From Pararhizobium mangrovi (GTDB lineage: Bacteria > Pseudomonadota > Alphaproteobacteria > Rhizobiales > Rhizobiaceae), in NCBI RefSeq assembly GCF_006516965.1, contig NZ_VHLH01000020.1:1-64000 (forward strand): DNA of 64,000 nt. Direction: 5' to 3'. A program made the translations under genes and the position numbers. Positions 9,085 to 18,188 of the stretch are shown here, piece after piece; position 1 is the stretch's first letter, and each line of letters starts with the position of its first letter. The notes under the pieces are model-generated. The model did no database searches and was not told the origin of the DNA. It saw only the letters and a list, made by a program, of their open reading frames with translations.

Positions 9085-9869
9085 ACGGACATCGCGAAAT
9101 TCGTCTCGATCGCTTGACCTCGCCGGAAATCGCAGAACTCGTACGTGATACGCATCGCAGCGGTCATCGTCCTTTGGCGGTTTTACCCGTGGGCGCCATA
9201 GAGCAGCATGGACCGCATCTGCCCACCGGAACCGATATCGCGCTGTCGAGTGCCGTCGCCGAGGCGGCCGTCTACAGCGTTCCGGACGCGGTTCTTACTG
9301 CGCCGGTTCCCTATGGCGTCTCGCCGCACCATCGCGATTTTGCTGGAACGATGAGCCTCCGCGCCCAAACCTTCGTCGCCATTCTCAACGATCTTGCAGC
9401 CGATCTTTGGGAAGACGGATTTACCCCGGTCTTCCTCAACGGTCACGGCGGCAATCGTGCGGCCTTGGGTGTTGTAGTTTCGGACCTTGGAGAAGTCGGC
9501 GTATGCACGGCGGCGATCACCTACTTCGAACATATTGCACAGGAGGCTGCGGAGATTCTGCCGGACGCTGCGGGAGGGACCGGCCATGCGGGCGCGCTGG
9601 AAACATCGCTTATGCTGCATCTTCGTCCCGAGAGCGTACGGTGTGATCGTATTCCCGCCGGTACGACCCCGCCGGCATGGCCGGATCCTCATCTCTACGC
9701 GAAGGCGGCGCCGACCGTCTGGCGCCGGTTCTCCCACATCAACCCGACAGGTGTCATCGGCACCCCTTCACAAGCAGAGGCCAATGCCGGTGCGCAGCTC
9801 TTTCATGCGGCGACGACTGCCGTGGCCGATCTTCTTTCCCGCTTCCAAGAGCACTACGGTCGAATCTGA
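9081..9869 (+). CDS. Creatininase-family amidohydrolase
   Basis: The 262-residue product matches the creatinine amidohydrolase family, metal enzymes that open cyclic amides or hydrolyse formamide-type bonds. Metal-site motifs are visible: PVGAIEQHGPHLPTGTD near residue 36 (Glu and His ligands), NGHGGN near residue 120, and GHAGALETS near 168 with a further Glu. Members in alphaproteobacteria act on many substrates (creatinine, mycofactocin precursors, formylated intermediates), so a creatininase reaction is not claimed. It overlaps the permease stop by four bases and follows an imported-substrate theme with the deacylase at 3300. Confidence 0.87.
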   Translation: MNGHREIRLDRLTSPEIAELVRDTHRSGHRPLAVLPVGAIEQHGPHLPTGTDIALSSAVAEAAVYSVPDAVLTAPVPYGVSPHHRDFAGTMSLRAQTFVAILNDLAADLWEDGFTPVFLNGHGGNRAALGVVVSDLGEVGVCTAAITYFEHIAQEAAEILPDAAGGTGHAGALETSLMLHLRPESVRCDRIPAGTTPPAWPDPHLYAKAAPTVWRRFSHINPTGVIGTPSQAEANAGAQLFHAATTAVADLLSRFQEHYGRI

Positions 9870-9918
9870 TGGTTCATGCGTTCCTGACTACTTTCGACGT
9901 GGGTCACTGAGGTACGCG

Positions 9919-11037
9919 ATGGGGCCCCAGCTCGGCTATCCGATCCCGAAGAGCATGTTCCCCGACTTGGATCCGACGCTCGTTCATTTCGCCGGTGGTG
10001 GCCAGACGCCGGTGCCGGACGTTGTCGCCCCAACGATCGCGGCCTTTCTGACACGTAAGGCAGGTGGCCAGCCGGCCTACCGCGAGCATTGGGAACTTGT
10101 CGCCAGGGCACGTCGCCGTACCGCCGCCCTGATGCATTGCGCGATGGACGACGTCGGCTTTCTTGGCAGTGCGTCGGACGGAATAGCCCGAACTGTCAAC
10201 GCGGTCGAATGGCGGGCGGGCGATAATGCTGTCATAGCGAGTGATGACTATGCGAGCGGCCGCGCGGCACTGGAAAGCCTCGGTCGCCGATCCGTAACGC
10301 TCCGTCGTGTCAATGCGCCGCATGGAGCCGGTCGCGAAGATGCATTGCTCGACGCCTGCGACGGGCGAACTCGGTTGCTCTACGTGAGCCAGGTCAATCC
10401 TTTTTCCGGTCGTCGGATGGACGTGGCAGCATTGCACCGAGTTCTAGCGCCACGTGGGACGATCGTTTTAAACGACGCGACCCACGCTGTCGGCGCGCTT
10501 CCAGTGCGCGCCGCCGAAGCCGACGTAACGGTCGCAAGCACCTATAAATTTTTATGTGCCAGCTTCATGGGCATCCTTGCCTTTGGAACGGAGCGTGCAC
10601 GCGCGCTACGGCCGGCCGGTGCAGGCTGGTATTCCGAAACCGCCGATGGCGCATCCCGTTTTGAATATGGCAACGTCCCGCATCTCGACGTGGTGATCCT
10701 CGACGCCGTTCTGGAATGGCATGCCCGCGGCGACGAGGATGCACGGGCGCGTCACCTGTTGGCCGTGGCTAACGCCCTCGAGCAGGTTTTGGAGAACAGA
10801 GGCCTTGTCGCGTTTTCCCGTGACGGTGATACGGGATCCCACAATGTCTGTGTCGCAGGCAAAAATGTGAAGGAAATTGCCGACGGTCTCGAGGCGCAGG
10901 GTGTCCGGGTTTGGTACGATCACGGCCGAATGCGGCTTTCTGCACAGGTTTTCAACGCTCGCGAGGACATCGATGCGTTCGATGCGGCGCTCGGCACGGT
11001 TCTGCATTCCACCGATGGAAAAGAAAGAAGACCATAA
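9919..11037 (+). CDS. Class V aminotransferase-fold PLP enzyme (cysteine desulfurase/kynureninase-like)
   Basis: The 372-residue product is a fold-type I PLP enzyme of the class V group. The PLP lysine is in STYKFLCASFMG and the aspartate that holds the pyridine nitrogen is in NDATHAVGALPV. The ATG at 9919 has GAGG about 8 bases upstream and gives a normal family length; the longer open frame upstream overlaps the creatininase gene and is a shadow. The conserved reactive cysteine loop of true cysteine desulfurases is not obvious, so another C-N or C-S lyase or aminotransferase reaction is more likely. It ends the operon started at 3300 and probably processes an amino-containing product. Confidence 0.8.
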   Translation: MGPQLGYPIPKSMFPDLDPTLVHFAGGGQTPVPDVVAPTIAAFLTRKAGGQPAYREHWELVARARRRTAALMHCAMDDVGFLGSASDGIARTVNAVEWRAGDNAVIASDDYASGRAALESLGRRSVTLRRVNAPHGAGREDALLDACDGRTRLLYVSQVNPFSGRRMDVAALHRVLAPRGTIVLNDATHAVGALPVRAAEADVTVASTYKFLCASFMGILAFGTERARALRPAGAGWYSETADGASRFEYGNVPHLDVVILDAVLEWHARGDEDARARHLLAVANALEQVLENRGLVAFSRDGDTGSHNVCVAGKNVKEIADGLEAQGVRVWYDHGRMRLSAQVFNAREDIDAFDAALGTVLHSTDGKERRP

Positions 11038-11218
11038 CCAGCATCAAAGACGTTCTTGATGAGCAAAAAGGCCTGGGGACGGCAACGTCCTATCGCCAAG
11101 GCTACTATAAAGCCTGCGATAAGCGTCGACAGCGACTGCCGTAACGATCGGCCGCTGATGGTTCAGCCCTCGGGCGTCTTAGGTTTCCGCTTTCGACCAA
11201 TGAACGGCCGGATTGCCT

Positions 11219-12934
11219 TCAGCTTATTGTCTTAAGGGAATCGGCAATCTTTTCTGCGATCATGATCGTAGGAAAGTTCGTGTTCGCGCAGGGAATGGTC
11301 GGCATCAGAGACGCGTCGCAGACGTAGAGTCCCTCGGTTCCGAACACTTTTCCACTTCCATCCGTTACCGCCATCCGATCGTCCTTGCGACCCATGCGGC
11401 ATGTCCCAGAAGGATGCCAAACACCACCGACCGTTCCACGGACATAGGCTTCGAGAGCGCCGCGATCGGCGGCGAGGCGGGCCGGATCATCGTAGTTCGC
11501 AAGCATATAAGGGAACGCCTTTTTCCGGTGCCCGCCGATCATGTCGATACCGGCGGCTCCGACTGCCGTAGCGATCCATGCCGTAGCCGACGGCTTCGAA
11601 AAGCGCTTGCCGATCTCCGACATGCCGCCGGCATAGACGCTTTGGACGACGTCGGCGAGGCAGGGATCGCGTGCCAGGCCAACGGCCCGTTCGAAGGCGT
11701 CGGCAAGTCGGGTGAGATCGCGTTCGTCCGAAAGCATACGAAAATCGATGCGTGGAGGCCCCGCCGGACTCATCGGATCAAGCAGCAATTGGCCGCGCGA
11801 GTAGGACTTGTTCACCCAGAAGAACAACGAACCGAGCTGGCGGCCGACCGGATGCCAGGCTGCGCGGGTGACAAAGTTCATATGCATGTCGCCAGCCGGG
11901 CACCCTTCGAGTCCGGAAGAGAAGCGGTAACCGATCGGAATATGATAGTCCGCCGTTCCCTTTTGTCGTGCGGCTTTCCGCAGAAACGGTACGAGGCCCG
12001 CGGAGGGATGCTCCATGAGATTCTGCCCGACTCCGGGCAGGTCGCGAACCGTCTCGATCCCACATTCGCCGAGATGCGTTGCCGGACCGACCCCCGACCG
12101 CATCAGGACAGCCGGCGTGGCGAGCGCTCCGCACGAAAGCACGATGTTCGCTGCGTAGAGGCTCTCCTTCTCGCCATCGCGCTCGGTCTTAACCCCAACG
12201 ATCCGCCGCCCCTCGCGGACGAGTTGCGTCACGGTAGTGAACGTCCTGATCTCAAGATTCTTTCGATGACGGACCGGATCTCCAAGATAGGCCCAGGCAG
12301 TGCTCACCCGGCGCTTGCGCTCGTCCATGTTGACGACCATCTCGAATATGCCGTCTTGCCAGCTGCCGTTCTGATCGGGAAGGAAGGGAACGCCGCGAGC
12401 TGTGCAAAGATCGATCATTGCCTGCGTGAACGGCGTCCAGATCTCTTCACCACGCCGGCGTACCGGCATGGGGCCATCCTGACCATGGAACGCATCATCG
12501 ATGTCGAGATCGCGCTCGAGCTTTTTGAAATAGGGTAGGCAGTTCTCCCACGACCAGCCTTCGAGCCCGAGATCGTACCACTCGTCGTAGTCGGAAGGAG
12601 CACCTCGGTTGGCGCCGATGCCATTGATCGCCGAACCGCCGCCAAGAATGCGAGCTTGTTCATACCGCGTTGCGTTGGCCTCGGGGCGATTGGAGCCCCG
12701 ATATGCCAGGGATGCCTTCAGCCCCTTCCACGTATAGGTCGGATTGGAATAGGCGATGCCGGGGTAAGGGTTGGCAAGATCAGGAAAGTCTTCTGGTTTG
12801 GCTGCGTCCATCCCAGCCTCCAGCAGGAGGACGCGGATGGCTGGATCCTCGCTGAGCCTTGCGGCAAGAACGCAACCAGCAGACCCGCCGCCTACGATGA
12901 TGTAGTCCGCATGATCGGAATCACGTGAGCTCAT
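11219..12934 (-). CDS. GMC-family FAD oxidoreductase (choline dehydrogenase-like)
   Basis: The 571-residue product has the glucose-methanol-choline oxidoreductase layout. The FAD-binding Rossmann motif is [19 protein letters not shown] at the N-terminus, the GMC signature region is around GGGSAINGIGANRGAP, and the C-terminal active-site region is VWHPSGTCRMG followed by NTNFPTIMIAEKIAD. Members oxidise primary or secondary alcohols, including sugars. The ATG at 12934 overlaps the stop of the ROK kinase gene (ATGA) and has GGAAGG upstream; an upstream TTG is less likely. Coupling to nanE and the kinase suggests it oxidises a sugar or sugar alcohol related to the transported ligand. It is distinct from the betA at 51004. 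Confidence 0.87.
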   Translation of the reverse strand: MSSRDSDHADYIIVGGGSAGCVLAARLSEDPAIRVLLLEAGMDAAKPEDFPDLANPYPGIAYSNPTYTWKGLKASLAYRGSNRPEANATRYEQARILGGGSAINGIGANRGAPSDYDEWYDLGLEGWSWENCLPYFKKLERDLDIDDAFHGQDGPMPVRRRGEEIWTPFTQAMIDLCTARGVPFLPDQNGSWQDGIFEMVVNMDERKRRVSTAWAYLGDPVRHRKNLEIRTFTTVTQLVREGRRIVGVKTERDGEKESLYAANIVLSCGALATPAVLMRSGVGPATHLGECGIETVRDLPGVGQNLMEHPSAGLVPFLRKAARQKGTADYHIPIGYRFSSGLEGCPAGDMHMNFVTRAAWHPVGRQLGSLFFWVNKSYSRGQLLLDPMSPAGPPRIDFRMLSDERDLTRLADAFERAVGLARDPCLADVVQSVYAGGMSEIGKRFSKPSATAWIATAVGAAGIDMIGGHRKKAFPYMLANYDDPARLAADRGALEAYVRGTVGGVWHPSGTCRMGRKDDRMAVTDGSGKVFGTEGLYVCDASLMPTIPCANTNFPTIMIAEKIADSLKTIS

Positions 12935-13917
12935 TCCGCTTCCTTCCAACACGTTGTCTCAGGTCCTCGCGACGGCCCTCGCTCCATGTCAGAGCGGGGC
13001 GTTCTCCCTTCGCCGGAGTCTCCATGGACCAACGCAAAATGCAGTGCGCCGTAGAAGGCGCTGTCGGACCCGAGTTCGGCCGATAGGATGGGGAGGCGGA
13101 AGAGTTCAGGTTCCTCGTCGAGGAACCGGGTCACCAATTCGCGATAGCCGGGTGCCAGCCCGACGCCGCCGCCAAGCACGATCGCGTCGAGGCCCAGGAT
13201 CGCGTCGAGGTTGGCGAAAAGTTCGGCAACGACCGCGGCCGATGCGCAAACGATCTCGCTGGCCCATGGTTCGCCTGCCCGCATGCGCTCGAAAACGTCC
13301 CGACTGGTCAGGGTATGGTCGCCGGTACGCGCCCTGGCGATCGCGGCGATCGCGTTCCCCGACGCAGTTGCTTCGACCGTTCCCCACCGGCCCGATCCGC
13401 AGGCGGAGGTTCCATGGCGCGTCGTCGAGAACCCGACGTGTCCAGCCATGCCGTTCGCCGACCGACGTAGGAGCCCATCAAGAACGATGCCGCCGCCGAT
13501 GCCGGTCGAAACTGTGACGAAGGCGATCGAGCCATATGGACGACCGGCGCCGAAATGGGCTTCGCCAAGCGCCGAGGCCGAGGCGTCATTGAGCACGATG
13601 ACCCGAGCACCGAAGCGCTTGCGAGCGGCCGCGCCAAGAGGGGCGCCGTCGATGGTCGTAAGGGTATCGACATTGATAGCCGACCACATGCCGGCCGCGT
13701 CGAGGCGGCCCGTCACTGCGAGCGCGACCGGTTCGCCAGGTGTCCATCCAACCGTCGCGGCGAGATCGGCCAGTGCGTCGATCTGATGCGTAAGATCCCC
13801 GGTCCCTAGCGTCGGCGCCGTTTCACGAGCCACGATCCGGCCGGCTTCGAGACGGGCAGCAGCGATTTTGGTGCCTCCGAAATCGATTGCCGTGCCAGTT
13901 AGATGTTGCCAATCCAT
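12931..13917 (-). CDS. nanK: ROK-family sugar kinase (N-acetylmannosamine kinase-like)
   Basis: The 328-residue product is a ROK kinase without a DNA-binding domain. It shows the phosphate loop AIDFGGTKIAAARLEAG near the start, the VLNDASASALGEAHFGAG region with the catalytic aspartate, and VTVSTGIGGGIVLDG. Neighbouring nanE points to phosphorylation of N-acetylmannosamine at O6. One oddity: the ROK zinc motif, normally a CxCGxxGCxE stretch, reads TSACGSGRWGTVEATASG here, so only one of the usual cysteines remains and zinc binding is doubtful. The C-terminus carries about 30 polar residues beyond the usual end. The symbol rests on context. Confidence 0.75.
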   Translation of the reverse strand: MDWQHLTGTAIDFGGTKIAAARLEAGRIVARETAPTLGTGDLTHQIDALADLAATVGWTPGEPVALAVTGRLDAAGMWSAINVDTLTTIDGAPLGAAARKRFGARVIVLNDASASALGEAHFGAGRPYGSIAFVTVSTGIGGGIVLDGLLRRSANGMAGHVGFSTTRHGTSACGSGRWGTVEATASGNAIAAIARARTGDHTLTSRDVFERMRAGEPWASEIVCASAAVVAELFANLDAILGLDAIVLGGGVGLAPGYRELVTRFLDEEPELFRLPILSAELGSDSAFYGALHFALVHGDSGEGRTPRSDMERGPSRGPETTCWKEAE

Positions 13918-14003
13918 GAAACCACTCCACCGAAACGTATCTGGCTTATTATCGCCCTTCGACCTCTCACGGTGAAAATGAAGCCTTGCCCGCGTGCAAT
14001 TTT

Positions 14004-15071
14004 CTACTGCGAAAGCCGCATGCCGTCCGTCTCCCGAAAGACATGCGCTCGGCTGAAATCGAATGCCAGCCCGACAGCGTCACCCGGCGCGACATCCGGC
14101 TTTCCCGTCACCAGTGCTTCAATATTCTCTTCGCCGATCGAACATTCGACGAGTGTTTCCCGGCCGGTAGGCTCGACTAGGATCACCGCTGCACCCTCGT
14201 TCCCCTCGCGCTTGACGAGCGAGATCGCGTCAGGACGAAGCCCAACCACGACCGGCTCTCCTTCGGTCACGCCCTTTGGTGCAGGAAAGGAAGTTTCCGT
14301 CAGCGTGATCCACATCGTACCGTCGCGACGAACTGCTTTGGCCCTGAGAAAGTTCATTGCGGGCGAGCCAATGAAACCCGCGACGAACCGGTTTGCGGGT
14401 CGTTCGTAAAGCTCCATGGGCGAGCCGATTTGCTCGATCCGCCCGGCCCGCATGACGACGATCCGGTCAGCCATGGTCATAGCCTCGATCTGGTCGTGGG
14501 TTACGTAGATGGACGTGGCTCCGAGGCGCTGGTGCAGCTCGCGAATTTCCTTGCGCATCTGCACGCGCAGGCCCGCGTCGAGGTTCGACAGCGGTTCGTC
14601 GAAGAGGAAAGCCTGAGGATCGCGAACGATCGCCCGGCCCATAGCAACACGCTGACGCTGCCCTCCGGAGAGCTGTTTCGGCAGGCGGTCCAGCAACGGT
14701 TCGATGCCGAGTATGCGACTCGCTTCGCTCACGCGCTCATCGATATCCACGCGGCTCATCTTTCGGATGCGCAGCGAATAGGACAGGTTCCTGCGTACGC
14801 TCATGTGGGGATAGAGCGCGTAACTTTGAAACACCATCGCGAGATCGCGCTCGGCGGGGCCAATACCATCGATCCGTTTTCCATTGATTGCGATTTCGCC
14901 GCTTGAAACCTTTTCAAGGCCGGAAACGAGACGTAGCAGCGTCGATTTTCCGCATCCCGATGGTCCGACGAGGACAACGAACTCACCCTGTTCGATATGA
15001 AGATCGATATCCTTCAACACCTCGACATCGGCGAAACGTTTCGAAACTCCGCGAAGGGTCAGCTCAGCCAT
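14004..15071 (-). CDS. ABC transporter ATPase, UgpC/MalK/MsmK type
   Basis: The 355-residue protein is the ATP-hydrolysing subunit of a CUT1-class sugar importer. It has Walker A GPSGCGKSTLLR, the LSGGQRQRVAMGRAIV signature, Walker B FLFDEPLSNLDAGLR, and a C-terminal TOBE/OB domain from about residue 235 (the regulatory part of MalK-like proteins). It overlaps the end of nanE by 8 bases. Its partners are most likely the binding protein and two permeases on the divergent arm (15938-19012), which has no ATPase of its own. Confidence 0.92.
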   Translation of the reverse strand: MAELTLRGVSKRFADVEVLKDIDLHIEQGEFVVLVGPSGCGKSTLLRLVSGLEKVSSGEIAINGKRIDGIGPAERDLAMVFQSYALYPHMSVRRNLSYSLRIRKMSRVDIDERVSEASRILGIEPLLDRLPKQLSGGQRQRVAMGRAIVRDPQAFLFDEPLSNLDAGLRVQMRKEIRELHQRLGATSIYVTHDQIEAMTMADRIVVMRAGRIEQIGSPMELYERPANRFVAGFIGSPAMNFLRAKAVRRDGTMWITLTETSFPAPKGVTEGEPVVVGLRPDAISLVKREGNEGAAVILVEPTGRETLVECSIGEENIEALVTGKPDVAPGDAVGLAFDFSRAHVFRETDGMRLSQ

Positions 15072-15762
15072 GATCCGTTCCCCCCGACGGAGCGCGCATT
15101 AATTCGGAGAAACGATGTGTGGCCACTTCCAACCGGGTCAGCGCCGATCCGACGGTAACGCAGTCGGCGCCTCGCTGGAGCGCTCCTCTGCACTGTTCCG
15201 GCGATTGGTATCGTCCCTCGGCAATGAGAAAGCAGGCTTCGTCGCGCAACTCTTCGAGAAGAGTATAGTCCGGTTCGACGGGGACTGGACCCCGAATGTA
15301 TCCCGACAGCGTCGAGCCAACGATGGTGGCACCCGCATCGATCGATGCCCGCCCTTCGCCGGCCGACGCGATATCGGCCATGACCATCCGGCCAGCATCG
15401 CTGACAATTCGTGCCAGATCCACAAAAGCGTGCGGACGAATGCGATCCGTCCCGTCAATCGCGACAATGTCCGCCCCGGCCTCGATGAGGTCAGCCACGT
15501 CTTCCGGCAATGGAGTAATACGCACGGGAGAGCCGGAAAGATCACGTTTGACGATGCCGATGAGTGGAACGCCAGGCAGGGCGCGACGGACAAGACCGAT
15601 CCTTCGTGCGCTCTCGATGCGAAGGCCGGCAGCCCCTCCCGCGACGGCCGCGCGAGCCATAGCAACTACGATAACGTCATTGTCCATCGGCCCGTCGGAA
15701 ACAGGCTGAACCGATACGATCAGTTGACCCTTCAGGCGCTGAAAGATGCCGGTTGGGTCCAT
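15064..15762 (-). CDS. nanE: N-acylmannosamine-6-phosphate 2-epimerase
   Basis: The 232-residue TIM-barrel protein matches NanE, which converts N-acetylmannosamine 6-phosphate to N-acetylglucosamine 6-phosphate. Landmarks are the LKGQLIVSVQPV start, GIVKRDLSGSPVRITP (with the conserved catalytic-region lysine), IVAIDGTDR, MADIASAGEG and the phosphate-binding CVTVGSALTR. The ATG at 15762 is preferred because GAGGA lies 6 bases before it; an ATG 18 bases earlier has no such site. It heads a leftward operon with an ABC ATPase, a ROK kinase and a GMC oxidoreductase. No nanA, nagA or nagB is present in the window. Confidence 0.9.
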   Translation of the reverse strand: MDPTGIFQRLKGQLIVSVQPVSDGPMDNDVIVVAMARAAVAGGAAGLRIESARRIGLVRRALPGVPLIGIVKRDLSGSPVRITPLPEDVADLIEAGADIVAIDGTDRIRPHAFVDLARIVSDAGRMVMADIASAGEGRASIDAGATIVGSTLSGYIRGPVPVEPDYTLLEELRDEACFLIAEGRYQSPEQCRGALQRGADCVTVGSALTRLEVATHRFSELMRAPSGGTDHG

Positions 15763-15841
15763 CGTTTGTCCTCGACTCATATGAAATTCGATGTTCCGGC
15801 ATTGTCTTGCGCCGAAAGCGATAAGTGGATCTTTAGTTTCC

Positions 15842-15899
15842 TATCAAACCTATAAACTTGATAATTAATTTTGACAACCATTCGTCTCCTTGATAAAAA
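15842..15899 (+). promoter_or_regulatory. Promoter and candidate operator for the binding-protein operon
   Basis: TTGACA at 15871-15876 and TAAAAA at 15894-15899 are separated by 17 bases, a plausible sigma-70 promoter reading toward the binding-protein gene at 15938. Just upstream, TATCAA (15842-15847) and TTGATA (15858-15863) form a perfect inverted repeat with a 10-base spacer. A third TTGATA at 15890-15895 overlaps the -10 box. The locus encodes an RpiR regulator at 19930, which is the natural candidate to bind here. Regulation is inferred from symmetry and position. Confidence 0.5.
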
Positions 15900-15937
15900 T
15901 TCGTTCTGACGGATCAGGCAATTTCGGGGAGAAGCAG

Positions 15938-17281
15938 ATGAACGGGTTCGATTTCTCGATGAGAGCGTCGCGGACAATCGCAGCGGCTGGCGTTTTAGGC
16001 GCCGTCGCATTTTCCGTGACGCCAAGTGTAGCCGATGCGCAGACGACGGTTCGTATGGTGTTGTGGCCGGGGCCCGAAGGCGACGCAATGCAGAAGGTCG
16101 TTCGCGCATATAATAATGGGCAAGGCAAAACGGACGGAATTTCCGTCGACATGGTATTGCTCAGCCGCGACGACACTTTTGCGAAGGAAACAACCGAGAT
16201 TGCGACCCGATCGTCCAATGTAGATATTTATTTTACCGCAACCTATAATATTGGATTTTTTGCTCAGGGACTCGAGCCCATCGACGATATCGGTATCGAC
16301 AAGTCGAAATATTTCAGTGCGGCGATCAAGGGGCTTACGATCGACGGCAAGCTCTACGGTGTGCCGCTCGATGTCTCCAACCATTTTCTTTACTATCGCA
16401 CCGACCTTGTGAATCGGCTTCTGAAGGACGAGAGTTGGAAGAAGTCTTACCGGGATATCGCTAGAAAGGTGCTTGGCGAAGCGCGCGATCCCAAGAAGCC
16501 CTCCGAATGGACAGCCGACGACTATCTCGCAACCGCGGCATTCTTCTCGCGTTCTGAGAATCCTGATTCTCCGACCCGGTACGGCACTGCGCTGCAAGCA
16601 AAAACCTCTCCTTTCAACATCACGCTCTGGGATGATCTTCTGTGGGGGCTCGGTGGAAGTTGGACGGGAAAGGACGGCAAGGCGGCTTTGACCTCCGACG
16701 CGGCGCACAAGGCCATGTCGATCTACCGGACGATCTATGAGAAGCATTATACCTCCCCCGATGCCTCTCAATGGGAATATGGCGAGACGAACGCGGCGCT
16801 GCAGTCTGGAAGTGCTGCCTTCGCCATGCAGTGGTCAGCCGCCTATGCGGATCTGACGAGCAAGGACAAGTCCCCGCAGATCTACGACAAGATCGCCGTC
16901 GCGCCGGAACCGGGCGATCCGCATCGCACGCATGTTCATACGCTTGCGATCTCGCTCAACAAGCAATCTCGGCACAAGGACGCCGCTCGAAAGTGGATGG
17001 CATATCTCGCGACGCCCAAGGCAATGACGGCCTATGCCCAGGCGGGCGGCATCCCTTCCCAGCCCGCTGTCTTGAAGGATAACGTGAAAAGCAATGCGGC
17101 CTTTGCCAAAATTGCCGAAAACGTGCGCAAATACGGATACTCGCTTCCTACGTTTACCGGCACCTTCCAGGCAATGCAGTCGATCACCGAGGATCTGAGC
17201 AGTGCGTGGGTAGGCGTTGATGCCACCGACGACGCCTTGTCGAAAGCGAACGATAAGCTTCAGTCACTGCTGGATCGTTGA
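15938..17281 (+). CDS. Sugar ABC transporter substrate-binding protein (CUT1 type)
   Basis: The 447-residue product is a family 1 extracellular solute-binding protein. The ATG at 15938 follows GGGGAGAAG and gives a good signal peptide (basic start, then TIAAAGVLGAVAFSV, cleavage near VADAQ). The mature protein has a typical MalE-like pattern with paired aromatic ligand-binding regions and NHFLYYRTDLV, MQWSAAYADL and YAQAGGIPSQPA segments. It would deliver an oligosaccharide or amino sugar to the permeases at 17313 and 18185. Location next to nanE and a ROK kinase suggests a ManNAc-containing or related ligand, which is inference. Confidence 0.88.
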   Translation: MNGFDFSMRASRTIAAAGVLGAVAFSVTPSVADAQTTVRMVLWPGPEGDAMQKVVRAYNNGQGKTDGISVDMVLLSRDDTFAKETTEIATRSSNVDIYFTATYNIGFFAQGLEPIDDIGIDKSKYFSAAIKGLTIDGKLYGVPLDVSNHFLYYRTDLVNRLLKDESWKKSYRDIARKVLGEARDPKKPSEWTADDYLATAAFFSRSENPDSPTRYGTALQAKTSPFNITLWDDLLWGLGGSWTGKDGKAALTSDAAHKAMSIYRTIYEKHYTSPDASQWEYGETNAALQSGSAAFAMQWSAAYADLTSKDKSPQIYDKIAVAPEPGDPHRTHVHTLAISLNKQSRHKDAARKWMAYLATPKAMTAYAQAGGIPSQPAVLKDNVKSNAAFAKIAENVRKYGYSLPTFTGTFQAMQSITEDLSSAWVGVDATDDALSKANDKLQSLLDR

Positions 17282-17312
17282 AATGGGCGCGGTGTCTGCG
17301 GAAGGCTTTCCC

Positions 17313-18188
17313 ATGCCGATGCGGCAATCGGCGACAAGCGCTCGCTGGGTACTCTCAGCACCGCTTCTTGTCTTTCTTGCGGTATTCGCTGTCTTTCCGC
17401 TGGCGCTTGGAACCTGGATCAGCCTTACCGATCGTTCGATCCTGTCGTTTTCGATTAACTTCGTCGGCCTGAAGAACTATGCCGATACGCTGCGAGATCC
17501 CGATTTCTGGCACGCGGTCTTTTTTACTCTGAAATTCACCTTGATCTCAACGTTTGCGACCCTCGTTCTCGGCTTTCTGCTGGCGTTGCTCGTCCATCGC
17601 CGCTTTCCAGGCAAGACGTTGCTCGTCACGGCGCTTATCATGCCGATCATGGTGGCTCCGGCGTTGATGGGCATCATGTTCCGGCTGGTGCTGAACGCTG
17701 AAATTGGGCTCGTTCCGGCCATACTTGACCGGTTCGGAATCGCCATTCACCTCTTCTCGCCTCATCTGGTCGTCCCACTCCTGATCCTACTCGAGATCCT
17801 GCAGTGGACGCCGTTCACTTTCCTCATTCTTTATGCTGGTCTGCAGGCTCTGCCCGACGACGTTTTCGAGGCGGCGGCACTCGATGGATCTTCTCCGCTT
17901 CGCACGACCTTCATGATCACCATTCCGCTGATGGTGCCCTCCTTCTTTGTCGCGGGGTTTCTGCGCGCAGTCGACGCTTTGCGCACATTCGACGTTATCT
18001 TCGTGCTTACCGGAGGAGGGCCTGGCTCTCTCACCAACACGTTGAGCATCTACATCTATAAGAAGGCGTTCACTGAAGGCAATTTCGGGTTGGCGACAGC
18101 CGCCGCGATGCTCGTTCTGCTTATGGTCGTGCCACTCATCCCCTTCCTGATCCGACGCGTGACGACCCGCGTGGGAGATGTGCCATGA
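17313..18188 (+). CDS. Sugar ABC transporter permease (MalF/UgpA-like)
   Basis: The 291-residue integral membrane protein has six hydrophobic segments and the EAA loop (DVFEAAALDGSSPLRTTFMI) that contacts the ATPase. The ATG at 17313 is preceded by GGAAGG with a 7-base spacer; an ATG at 17283 just after the binding-protein stop is an alternative that adds 10 residues. It is one half of the transmembrane channel, paired with the permease encoded immediately downstream. Confidence 0.88.
   Translation: MPMRQSATSARWVLSAPLLVFLAVFAVFPLALGTWISLTDRSILSFSINFVGLKNYADTLRDPDFWHAVFFTLKFTLISTFATLVLGFLLALLVHRRFPGKTLLVTALIMPIMVAPALMGIMFRLVLNAEIGLVPAILDRFGIAIHLFSPHLVVPLLILLEILQWTPFTFLILYAGLQALPDDVFEAAALDGSSPLRTTFMITIPLMVPSFFVAGFLRAVDALRTFDVIFVLTGGGPGSLTNTLSIYIYKKAFTEGNFGLATAAAMLVLLMVVPLIPFLIRRVTTRVGDVP

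Noticed and set aside
12931-13917. ROK-family repressor
   Set aside because: There is no N-terminal winged-helix domain; the protein starts directly with the kinase phosphate loop.
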